A DNA stretch of 64,000 nt from an uncultured Clostridia bacterium (GTDB taxonomy: Bacteria; Bacillota; Clostridia; Christensenellales; UBA1242): assembly GCA_934754375.1 (NCBI GenBank), contig CAKVHT010000001.1, positions 248,001 through 312,000 of the forward strand. The letters run 5' to 3'. The translations under genes and the position numbers were made by a program. Below the pieces are notes generated by a model. That model had not been told where the DNA came from and made no database searches. It saw nothing but the letters and a program-made list of their open reading frames with translations. This document shows, one piece after another, positions 35,222 through 42,395 of the stretch. How positions within the stretch are numbered: position 1 is the first letter of the stretch; each line of letters starts with the position of its first letter.

Positions 35222-35848
35222 ATGGATTTTCAACAAAGCAAAACAAAAGAAAATTTGGCACGTTCATTTGCCAGTGAATGTATGGAAGGTGCACGTTATC
35301 AGTTTTTGGCAAAAATGGCGCAACAACAAGGTTATGAGTATTTAAGCAATTTGGTGCGAACCATTGCCCATAATGAGATGGCGCACGCACAACAATTTTT
35401 CAACAAGATTAATGAGCATGGTGGTCAAGATACACAAAATATTGAAATTAAAGCAGGGTATCCGTTCAAACAAGGCGCAGATTTGTGTGAAACCCTAAAA
35501 TTAGAATCTCACAACGAAGAAATGAGTGCAGAGACAATTTATCCATCTTTTGCAGATATCGCAAGGGACGAGGGTTTTAAAGATGTGGCAGAATTATTTG
35601 ATATGGTTGCCAAGGTTGAAAAAACTCATCAACGCACATTAGAAAAACTTGCTGAAGGGTTGAAATGCAATTGTTTGTATAAATGCAACTGTGGAGAGGC
35701 TTGCTTTAAATGTGATGAGTGTGGGACAATCATTGAAGGCAAACAAGCACCAAAAAAGTGTCCGTTGTGTGACATGGAACAAGGTTATTATCGTATTGAT
35801 TTTAGCCTTATTGGAAATGGCAAAAATCGAACAAAGCCCAATCAATAG
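35222..35848 (+). CDS. Rubrerythrin
   Basis: A 208-residue peroxide-reducing protein. The ferritin-like domain shows the di-iron ligands in SECMEGARYQFL, HNEMAHAQQFF, HNEEMSAETIY and VEKTHQRTLEKL. The C-terminal rubredoxin-like module has CDECG and KCPLCDMEQGYY, with an additional CLYKCNCGEACF stretch just before it, giving more cysteines than needed. GGAGGG precedes the ATG at 35222. This protein is typical of anaerobes. It has its own terminator. Confidence 0.9.
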   Translation: MDFQQSKTKENLARSFASECMEGARYQFLAKMAQQQGYEYLSNLVRTIAHNEMAHAQQFFNKINEHGGQDTQNIEIKAGYPFKQGADLCETLKLESHNEEMSAETIYPSFADIARDEGFKDVAELFDMVAKVEKTHQRTLEKLAEGLKCNCLYKCNCGEACFKCDECGTIIEGKQAPKKCPLCDMEQGYYRIDFSLIGNGKNRTKPNQ

Positions 35849-35976
35849 AATAATTGGTGTTAAATGTATCGCATATTATATAAGGTGATTAGATTATATT
35901 TACCTATTAACTTAAATGAAAGAGCAGGGATATTAAGCATAATTTCTAAGGTTGGCTTTATAGCAATAAATCAAAA

Positions 35977-36010
35977 AAAACATGTGGTTAAAATTTGCCA
36001 TATGTTTTTT
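35977..36010 (+). terminator. Terminator after rubrerythrin
   Basis: AAAACATGTGG pairs with CCATATGTTTT (one G-T pair), followed by T residues. The rest of 35849-36146 shows only AT-rich sequence and a TTGACT/TAACTT promoter-like pair. Confidence 0.75.
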
Positions 36011-36146
36011 ATTGTCTTGCATACTAAAAAAATGAAAAAATTGTCAAATTTTGCCGAAAAATAAACAAATATTTAAAAAATTTGTATTTTAATTGACTTA
36101 ATTTTGTCAATGTTGTAACTTGATTGTAACAAACATGGAGGAATAA

Positions 36147-37934
36147 ATGGAAAAAACAAAAAAAGTTCCTATAAAAGTATGGCTTCCTTTGACTCTGGGA
36201 GGCGTAGTCTTATTGGGCCTTTTGGTGTTTTTGCTTGTTTATTTTTGCGCACTTAAAGTTGATGTTAAGGCAAGTGCTGCGCAAATTGACCAATCACAAG
36301 CAATAAACATTAATTGGGATGCTTCAAAACAACTTGACAGTATTAAAGTGTCGGTTTATCACAACAATAAATTGGTCAATGTAAAATACCTTAACAAGGC
36401 AAGTCAAATGGCTTCAAACAAAACTGAAATTGAAGGTTTTTATGGCAAAATGACTGTCAAAGTGCAATTCAAAAAAGGCATTTACAGCACAACAAAAACA
36501 ATGAAAGTTAACCTTTCTGCAGATGAATACAATATTGCGCCTATCACTGCAACTATGCCAGTAACATTGTTCACTTTGTCATTGGATGAGATAACCAACA
36601 AAGGTGCAATCCCAACATTTGTTTGGTTTAAACGTAGTGGGGCATGGGATTGGACAAAACTTCCACAAAATGTTTACGAAGTGCCAGTTGCAACTGCTGA
36701 GCAATTTTTGAATAGTGACCAAAATGTTATGTACAGTTCAACATCAAAATGGGTTAAAGAATTGTATGAAATCAACAAAAATTCAAAATTCAATTTTTAC
36801 TACAATGATTATTATGCTTATGGTTGGATGCAAGCAACAATTGCAAATGGAATACCGGCTGAAAATTATAAAGTAACATTGCTTTCAGACGGAACAGCTT
36901 CTTTCAATTATTTTAACAAGCATTTAAACAATGCAAACTATGCGTCTAATTATGAAGTAATGAAAACAAATTACTTAAAATTAAAAAATGAAATTGCTTC
37001 AAAGAAAAAATATACAGAATCAAGCAAAGGCTTTACTGTTGATGCAAACACATTGCGTGAGTATGCTTTTGTTATGGCAAAAGAAGAGCCAAATGTTGAA
37101 TGGTGGTTAACTCGAGCAAATGGAACATTGGGCACTTATGTTGTGGATTCAGCAACAAATAAAACTGTTTACAGCGAATTTGTTCGACCAACAGAAGGCA
37201 GTGCTATTCAAGTTAAAGATTTAAAAACTTTGCTTGTTAAAATAGACCCTCGTGTAAACACAAGCAATGCTGGCAAGACTGATGAAGAAATTGAAGCAAT
37301 GGTTGCTGACAGATGGTTTAAAAAAGCTGATTTGAAGTCACTTTATAAATTTAGTGACACAATGTTTGAAAAGGCTGAAGAAGAACATAAACAAGTTATG
37401 GTTATCTTAGGCACTTGGACTGAGACAGAACAAGCAGACTATTTTGACAACTATGTAAAAGCCATCAAGGCATATTACGGTGATAATTATGTCTATTATT
37501 ACAAAGGGCACCCTAAAAATCCAACTGACACTGTTGAAGGTAAGCGTGCTCATCTTGAAAGTTTGGGTTTGATTGATATTGATTCAACAATTCCAGCTGA
37601 ACTTATTTTCTTCTTTAATCCAGAAGCTTTTGGTTCAGGATATCAATCATCAACTTTCCTTTCTGTTAGTGCGGAAAAGACATGTGCTATTATCAAAGTG
37701 CGTAAAGATGCCTTCAGTCAATCATATAAAGATAATGTAGAAGTGTTTATGTCAACAAACACTTTGAATGCTGACAAAACAGGCTTTGAAGCATCTACAA
37801 CTTGTGTATTGATTGAATATAACGACACTACTCGTTGCGACATTGCAATTTATGATACTACTGCAAACACAATGAAATATTACAAACTTAATGCAGGAAC
37901 TTCAGTTTATGAAGAAGTTACATTAGGGGCTTAA
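36147..37934 (+). CDS. Membrane-anchored protein resembling GT80 sialyltransferases
   Basis: A 595-residue protein. A basic N-terminus and one membrane helix (about 13-37) suggest the rest is outside the cell. Residues about 40-130 look like a beta-rich spacer domain. The remainder resembles Pasteurella PM0188-type (GT80) sialyltransferases in order and spacing of key blocks: an SDG at 247-249 in place of the family (D/E)(D/E)G motif, a GTW with Trp424, the KGHP motif with His455, and a Ser-Ser pair at 501-502. The D-to-H and H-to-SS distances are close to the family's. The first acidic residue of the DDG motif is Ser here. GGAGG precedes the start. It stands alone between two terminators. 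Substrate and activity are unknown. Confidence 0.55.
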   Translation: MEKTKKVPIKVWLPLTLGGVVLLGLLVFLLVYFCALKVDVKASAAQIDQSQAININWDASKQLDSIKVSVYHNNKLVNVKYLNKASQMASNKTEIEGFYGKMTVKVQFKKGIYSTTKTMKVNLSADEYNIAPITATMPVTLFTLSLDEITNKGAIPTFVWFKRSGAWDWTKLPQNVYEVPVATAEQFLNSDQNVMYSSTSKWVKELYEINKNSKFNFYYNDYYAYGWMQATIANGIPAENYKVTLLSDGTASFNYFNKHLNNANYASNYEVMKTNYLKLKNEIASKKKYTESSKGFTVDANTLREYAFVMAKEEPNVEWWLTRANGTLGTYVVDSATNKTVYSEFVRPTEGSAIQVKDLKTLLVKIDPRVNTSNAGKTDEEIEAMVADRWFKKADLKSLYKFSDTMFEKAEEEHKQVMVILGTWTETEQADYFDNYVKAIKAYYGDNYVYYYKGHPKNPTDTVEGKRAHLESLGLIDIDSTIPAELIFFFNPEAFGSGYQSSTFLSVSAEKTCAIIKVRKDAFSQSYKDNVEVFMSTNTLNADKTGFEASTTCVLIEYNDTTRCDIAIYDTTANTMKYYKLNAGTSVYEEVTLGA

Positions 37935-37955
37935 CAAATTTAATAGAAAAGCAAA

Positions 37956-37983
37956 AAAGATAGGTCTAGAGCCTATCTTTTTT
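37956..37983 (+). terminator. Terminator of the GT80-like gene
   Basis: AAAGATAGG pairs with CCTATCTTT around a 7-base loop, followed by T residues. Confidence 0.9.
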
Positions 37984-38024
37984 ATGGTAAGAATAAGTTT
38001 TTACAAATCTTAAAAAATTTTTTT

Positions 38025-38086
38025 AGTTAATGTTTTTGACTTGTGGGTGTAATCCTAAATATAGTTCCTCTTTGCTCATGGTGAGC
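38025..38086 (-). pseudogene. Detached duplicate of the walJ 3' end
   Basis: These 62 bp match 38229-38290 at 59 positions in the same orientation. On the minus strand they still encode the last residues of WalJ, AHHEQRGTIFRITPTSQKH, and the stop codon. No upstream part of the gene is present. The spacer (38087-38228) holds a hairpin near 38159-38197 and no gene. Confidence 0.75.
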
Positions 38087-38230
38087 TCGTCAAAACACTC
38101 ACTTTTGCTATATTGCTTGTAAACTGCGCAATTATAAGCTTAAAGTTCGGTTTTTCCTTAACCCAAACAAACCCGCTATGCTAGGTTTTGTTGGGTGCCC
38201 GAAACAGACATTGCACATACAATCAAATAG

Positions 38231-39034
38231 TTAATGTTTTTGACTTGTGGGTGTAATCCTAAATATTGTTCCTCTTTGTTCGTGGTGAGCAATGTCTAGG
38301 CGGACATCACGGTTTGGAACAATGTTTTTGCCTTGCAAATAGTTGGCAATTGTGCCTACTGCAAGATTTGTTGTGTTGCTGTGTTCACTGATGTGGCTTA
38401 ACACAACCAGCCTTGTGCCAGTGCTTACAAGTTTTTCAATTGCTTTTGCGCATTGAAGGTTGCTTAGATGCCCATGTCCACCACTTATCCTGCGCTTCAA
38501 AAATGGGGGATAGCCTGGATAAGACATCAGCATTTCAGGGTCATAATTGGCTTCAAGATAGACCAATGCACTTGATTTTACAATTTCAAATGTTTCAGCA
38601 GAAAATTCTCCCAAGTCGGTGCAAACTGTTACAACAGCATCTTCTTGATTGATACGATAGCCAACACAGAATTTGCTATCATGAGGCAAAGGGAAAGGTT
38701 GAATGTGTAAATCTCCAATTTCAAAATCAGTGTCAAAAAAAACAAAATTGTTTGGGTCTATATGGATTTGATTTAACAAAATTTCTTTAACATTGCTGTG
38801 GGCAAAAACCTTTGTGTTAAAAGTGCGTGCAAATTTTTCAATACCTTTGATATGGTCGCTATGCTCGTGTGTGATGAGTATGGCATCAATGGTTTCTGGG
38901 GCAATGTTAAGTTCATTTAAAGCATTAAAAATATATGAAAAAGGTTTGCCATTATCTATCAGTATTCTGGCAGAATCTCCTTCAATATATGTGCAGTTGC
39001 CACTGCTTCCGCTGGCCAAGTTACATATACGCAT
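38231..39034 (-). CDS. walJ: MBL-fold metallohydrolase, WalJ/YycJ type
   Basis: A 267-residue metallo-beta-lactamase-fold protein. It starts MRICNLASGSSGNCTYI, typical of the WalJ/YycJ family, and has the metal-binding THEHSDHIKG, with later PLPHDS, CTDLGEF and VLSHISEHSN. In Bacillus the gene lies in the walRK operon and is linked to cell-wall or DNA-repair phenotypes. Here it stands alone. The mRNA is predicted to be leaderless. Its 3' end is duplicated downstream. Confidence 0.88.
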   Translation of the reverse strand: MRICNLASGSSGNCTYIEGDSARILIDNGKPFSYIFNALNELNIAPETIDAILITHEHSDHIKGIEKFARTFNTKVFAHSNVKEILLNQIHIDPNNFVFFDTDFEIGDLHIQPFPLPHDSKFCVGYRINQEDAVVTVCTDLGEFSAETFEIVKSSALVYLEANYDPEMLMSYPGYPPFLKRRISGGHGHLSNLQCAKAIEKLVSTGTRLVVLSHISEHSNTTNLAVGTIANYLQGKNIVPNRDVRLDIAHHEQRGTIFRITPTSQKH

Positions 39035-39040
39035 GCGTAC

Positions 39041-39069
39041 ATATTAACAAATTATTACATTTTTTGCAA
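39041..39069 (-). promoter_or_regulatory. walJ promoter giving a leaderless mRNA
   Basis: On the minus strand TTGCAA, a 17-bp spacer and TAATAT end exactly 6 nt before the ATG. No Shine-Dalgarno site fits. Confidence 0.65.
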
Positions 39070-39089
39070 CAATTTTGAAAAATAGACTA

Positions 39090-39117
39090 TTGACAAAATT
39101 TACCTTTATGGTATAAT
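39090..39117 (+). promoter_or_regulatory. Promoter of the 148-residue hypothetical gene
   Basis: TTGACA, a 16-bp spacer and TATAAT. The leader is about 15 nt with a GAGG ribosome site. Confidence 0.8.
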
Positions 39118-39138
39118 GAAAGAAAGTTGAGGTTTTAA

Positions 39139-39585
39139 ATGAAAGAATATTATAATATGCCAATCATACCGGTAATGACGACAAGGGAATCAGTGGTTTG
39201 TGAATATGTTGGCAAAATTTACGACACAATGAATGAAATCACACGCATACAATCAAAAGATCAACGCAAAGGCATAATGAACGACATTTATTACAAGTTA
39301 TATATGATTTTGGGCAGTGAAAATTGGAGCGATGTGCTTGCAAAACTTACACACGTTGGCAAGTTAATGCAAAAATTTAAAGATGATGAATTACTTGAAA
39401 AAAACACCCTTACGATTGTTGCTAAAACAAAAAAGAGACATTTGATTTTTAACTGGTTAAATAAAAGAAAGATTGAAGAAGAAGACATGATTTTGGCAAA
39501 AATTCAGTCAATGATTGACACAAAAGAAGTTTTGATTCAAACAGTTGAATTTATCAAAGAAAACAGTGTTCAAAATAGATATTAA
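39139..39585 (+). CDS. Hypothetical protein, 148 residues
   Basis: A soluble, mostly helical, charged protein beginning MKEYYNMPIIPVMTTRES and ending KENSVQNRY. No family is recognised. It has a good promoter, a GAGG ribosome site and a terminator, so it is very probably expressed as a single-gene unit divergent from walJ. Confidence 0.75.
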   Translation: MKEYYNMPIIPVMTTRESVVCEYVGKIYDTMNEITRIQSKDQRKGIMNDIYYKLYMILGSENWSDVLAKLTHVGKLMQKFKDDELLEKNTLTIVAKTKKRHLIFNWLNKRKIEEEDMILAKIQSMIDTKEVLIQTVEFIKENSVQNRY

Positions 39586-39586
39586 A

Positions 39587-39614
39587 AAATGCACTTTTAG
39601 CAGTGCATTTTTTT
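39587..39614 (+). terminator. Terminator of the 148-residue gene
   Basis: AAATGCAC pairs with GTGCATTT around an 8-base loop, followed by T residues. Confidence 0.85.
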
Positions 39615-39721
39615 GTTACCATTTGCATTTTTGCTTATCCTTTGTGTGGAAAAGGAGCAAAAGAACAGCCAAATTTCAGCATAAATAAAATAGATAATCG
39701 CATTTTTAAACAATAATTTTA

Positions 39722-39750
39722 TTGACAATATGTGATATAAAAGTTAAAAT
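39722..39750 (+). promoter_or_regulatory. Distal promoter of hflX
   Basis: TTGACA, a 17-bp spacer and TAAAAT lie about 155 bp before the hflX start, leaving a long leader. Confidence 0.75.
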
Positions 39751-39771
39751 AACATTCAGGAGATGTTAAAA

Positions 39772-39789
39772 ATGAGCATAAATCTTTAA
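39772..39789 (+). CDS. Possible leader peptide of hflX (MSINL)
   Basis: AGGAG precedes ATG and a five-codon frame ending in TAA. AAAATTTTAGGC just downstream (about 39801) can pair with GCCTAAATTTT (about 39877-39887) next to the hflX ribosome site. This is the layout of a translation-sensing leader, but no clear poly-U terminator is seen. Confidence 0.4.
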   Translation: MSINL

Positions 39790-39819
39790 ACTCTAATTAA
39801 AATTTTAGGCAGATTTTAA

Positions 39820-39849
39820 TTGTGAACTTTTTGTTTTTTGGAGTATAAT
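39820..39849 (+). promoter_or_regulatory. Possible proximal promoter of hflX
   Basis: TTGTGA, an 18-bp spacer and TATAAT would give a short leader that bypasses the small frame upstream. Confidence 0.5.
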
Positions 39850-39904
39850 CGGTGGCGGATTTTTGTCTGCATTGTGCCTAAATTTTATGTTTAAAGGAGA
39901 ATTT

Positions 39905-40984
39905 ATGTTTGTTAATAATGAAGCTATAAAAGAAAAGGCATACTTGGTGTGCCCTTATGTTGATGTTGAAAATGTGGAGCACAGGGCAAAAGAGTTAGAA
40001 CAATTGACTGAAAGTGCTTTATATGAAATTGTTAAAATAAAAATTTTTCAACCAAAAGAATTAAATGCACGCACTTATTTTGGCATTGGTAAGGCTGAAG
40101 AAATTCGTGATGAAATCAAAGATTTAGGTGCAACAATTGTTATCCTTGATTGCCCACTAACGGGCAGTCAATTGCGCAATTTAAGTGAAATTTTTGATGT
40201 TAAAACCATTGACCGCACAATGCTGATTTTGGATATCTTTGCAGGCAGAGCAAAATCAGGCGAGGGCAAATTGCAAGTTGAACTGGCACAACTTAAATAT
40301 AGTTTGCCAAGGTTGAGTTGCCTTGAACTTAATCAAGAACGTCAAGCAGGCAAAGGCTCTGGCGAAAAACTTAAAGATTTAAGCAAACGCAAGATTCAAG
40401 AAGATATTATCAGGCTTGAAAAAGAAATTAAAGACATTCAAAAAAATCGTCAAACACAACGTAAACAACGTTTGTCTCGCATGAAAAGTGTTGCTTTGGT
40501 GGGCTATACAAACGCAGGCAAATCAACATTGATGAATGCTATTGCAAAGGCAGGCACTTATGCTGATGACAGGCTTTTTGCAACACTTGATGTGCTTTCA
40601 AAAAAGGTTTGGGATAATGGCACAGAATATGTTTTGATTGATACTGTGGGCTTTGTTTCAAATTTGCCACATGAACTTATGTACGCATTTTCTGCAACTT
40701 TGGAAGAAACTCTTGATGCAAATGTCCTTTTAATGGTTGTTGATGCAAGTGATCCACATTGTTATGACCAAATTGAGGTTGTGGAACGTGAATTTAAACG
40801 TCTTGAAATTGACCCTAATCGCATTATTTTGGTTTACAATAAAATAGATAAAATAACAAATACAGATGTGCAAAATTTAAAGCATTATCCTTATGATACA
40901 TGTTATATTGGGGCAAAGTCTGGCAAAAATATTGTGCAATTAAAGCAAATGATAGTTGATAAATTGCAATCGTTCAGTTATTAG
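39905..40984 (+). CDS. hflX: Ribosome-associated GTPase HflX
   Basis: A 359-residue GTPase that splits or rescues stalled ribosomes. The N-terminal HflX domain contains NARTYFGIGKAEEI and DRTMLILDIFAGRAKSGEGKLQVELAQL. A helical linker follows, then the G domain with GYTNAGKST (about 200-208), DTVGFV (G3) and NKID (G4). AAAGGAG sets the ATG at 39905. A leader with a possible short peptide precedes it. The phosphoesterase gene follows after 23 bp. Confidence 0.93.
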   Translation: MFVNNEAIKEKAYLVCPYVDVENVEHRAKELEQLTESALYEIVKIKIFQPKELNARTYFGIGKAEEIRDEIKDLGATIVILDCPLTGSQLRNLSEIFDVKTIDRTMLILDIFAGRAKSGEGKLQVELAQLKYSLPRLSCLELNQERQAGKGSGEKLKDLSKRKIQEDIIRLEKEIKDIQKNRQTQRKQRLSRMKSVALVGYTNAGKSTLMNAIAKAGTYADDRLFATLDVLSKKVWDNGTEYVLIDTVGFVSNLPHELMYAFSATLEETLDANVLLMVVDASDPHCYDQIEVVEREFKRLEIDPNRIILVYNKIDKITNTDVQNLKHYPYDTCYIGAKSGKNIVQLKQMIVDKLQSFSY

Positions 40985-41007
40985 TAGATTGCGTGAAAGG
41001 GGTACAA

Positions 41008-41703
41008 ATGAAATTTTTTACAGCGGATATTCATTTTGCTGATGCGTTTACAATGAAAACAGATAATCGCCCATTTAGGAACATAAAAGAATACGATAAA
41101 TTTATTGTTAACAACTGCAATAAAACGGCAAAGAAAGGCGACACAATTTATGTTGTGGGCGATTTGCTTGATTGTGATGGACCAGATACACATGAATGGG
41201 AAATTGGTTTTAAACAAGTTGAAAAAATCAATGCGGATATTATCCTTATAATGGGTAACAACGAAGATAGGATTGTTAAATACTTTTTTGACAACAACTT
41301 TGAAAAATTTAAACATTGTTGTTTTGAACATGGCATAAAAGAGGTGCATCGCGAACTAATTGTTGAAACATGTGGAAGAAAGGTGAATTTGGTGCATCAA
41401 ATAAAAGATGGCAAGAAAAACATGTGCAACTTTTTTGGACACACACATTTGTGTGCAGGTTTGTATCATCCCTATGGGCTTTGTGTTTCAACTGATTTAA
41501 ATCATTTTAGGCTTTTCACTGAAGAAATGCTTTGCGGTTATTTGAAACGTAAGCACGATTATTGGGAACCAGATGATAATACCAATTATGTCAATCCGTT
41601 TATCAAGTTGGTGAACGGTAAATGGGTGAATGTTAAGCAACAAAAATCAAAAGCATGGCAAAATTATGCCAAACATTTAAAAGAAGATAGTCAATTAGAT
41701 TAG
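41008..41703 (+). CDS. Metallophosphoesterase
   Basis: A 231-residue calcineurin-like phosphoesterase. It has the metal-ligand blocks TADIHFAD, VVGDLLD, MGNNEDR and FFGHTHL in order, so the catalytic centre looks complete apart from Asn for His in the GNHE-type motif (GNNE). AAAGGGG precedes the ATG at 41008. It is probably co-transcribed with hflX. The substrate is unknown; phage-like and cellular homologues are often annotated only as phosphoesterase. Confidence 0.85.
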   Translation: MKFFTADIHFADAFTMKTDNRPFRNIKEYDKFIVNNCNKTAKKGDTIYVVGDLLDCDGPDTHEWEIGFKQVEKINADIILIMGNNEDRIVKYFFDNNFEKFKHCCFEHGIKEVHRELIVETCGRKVNLVHQIKDGKKNMCNFFGHTHLCAGLYHPYGLCVSTDLNHFRLFTEEMLCGYLKRKHDYWEPDDNTNYVNPFIKLVNGKWVNVKQQKSKAWQNYAKHLKEDSQLD

Positions 41704-41880
41704 TATCTCAAAAATTTAAGAATATTTGATTAACTTCAAAAATATAATAAATGTTTACGGAGATTTAAGTTTTTCCGTAACTTTTTTTTAACCTGCAACG
41801 TACTATGTACTATACAAAGGAATTTAATGCACTTAAGAAATTCTTTGTAAATACATATAAAAACACATTTAGGAGGAACT

Positions 41881-42087
41881 ATGTTCAACAAATTCTTTGG
41901 TGGCAACGATTGTGGTTGCAACGAAAACATGAACAACGGTTGCGGATGTGGCGACTTCGCTTGGATAATTATCCTTATTTTGTTGCTCTGCAATTGTGGT
42001 TGCCGTATTGACCCATGCTTGCTTATAATCATTTTGTTGTTGCTTTGTGGCTGTGGTTGTGGCAATAAAGGCCCACAAGGCTGCTAA
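41881..42087 (+). CDS. Cys/Gly-rich tiny membrane protein, 68 residues
   Basis: It begins MFNKFFGGNDCGCNENMNNGC and has two hydrophobic segments (FAWIIILILLLCN and CLLIIILLLLCG), each bordered by Cys-Gly clusters, for 12 cysteines in all. An excellent GGAGG ribosome site precedes it. The composition recalls small clostridial and Bacillus YjcZ/spore-coat-like Gly/Cys proteins. It may be a membrane or envelope structural peptide, which is inference. Confidence 0.75.
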   Translation: MFNKFFGGNDCGCNENMNNGCGCGDFAWIIILILLLCNCGCRIDPCLLIIILLLLCGCGCGNKGPQGC

Positions 42088-42157
42088 TTGATGATGTGTT
42101 GTTAAGTTTGTGTACTTGCAAAAACCAAACAATCCCAAACTTAAAACACTCAATTAG
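42084..42157. repeat. Long imperfect inverted repeat after the Cys-rich gene
   Basis: CTAATTGA, TGTGTT and AAGTTTG pair in order with CAAACTT, AACACT and CAATTAG on the far arm. There is no T-run after it. The rest of 42088-42395 is AT-rich with a terminator and a promoter. Confidence 0.6.
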
Positions 42158-42291
42158 TTAAACAGATAGATAACAATATTGATGCTTTTCTTGTATGACA
42201 CCATTTTGTTTAAACTGAAAAGCAAAATTTGCTAGTTATCTAAAATTACAACATTACAAAAGTTAAAATTTTAAGTGGTTTAATGAAACTA

Positions 42292-42319
42292 AAAGGGGAG
42301 AATTCATCTCCCTTTTTTT
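42292..42319 (+). terminator. Terminator downstream of the Cys-rich gene
   Basis: AAAGGGGAG pairs with CTCCCTTT around AATTCAT, followed by T residues. Confidence 0.8.
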
Positions 42320-42357
42320 CGCTAAAATAAATTTTGAAAACAAGTATGAGCGAAAAA

Positions 42358-42387
42358 TTGACAACGATATTTATAATTGGATATAAT
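42358..42387 (+). promoter_or_regulatory. Promoter of surface paralogue 1, leaderless
   Basis: TTGACA, an 18-bp spacer and TATAAT end 8 nt before the ATG. The same arrangement precedes paralogue 2. Confidence 0.7.
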
Positions 42388-42395
42388 TATGAGAG

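Noticed and set aside
35864..36064. Possible 66-residue gene between rubrerythrin and the GT80-like gene
   Set aside because: It overlaps the terminator at 35977-36010 and has no ribosome site.
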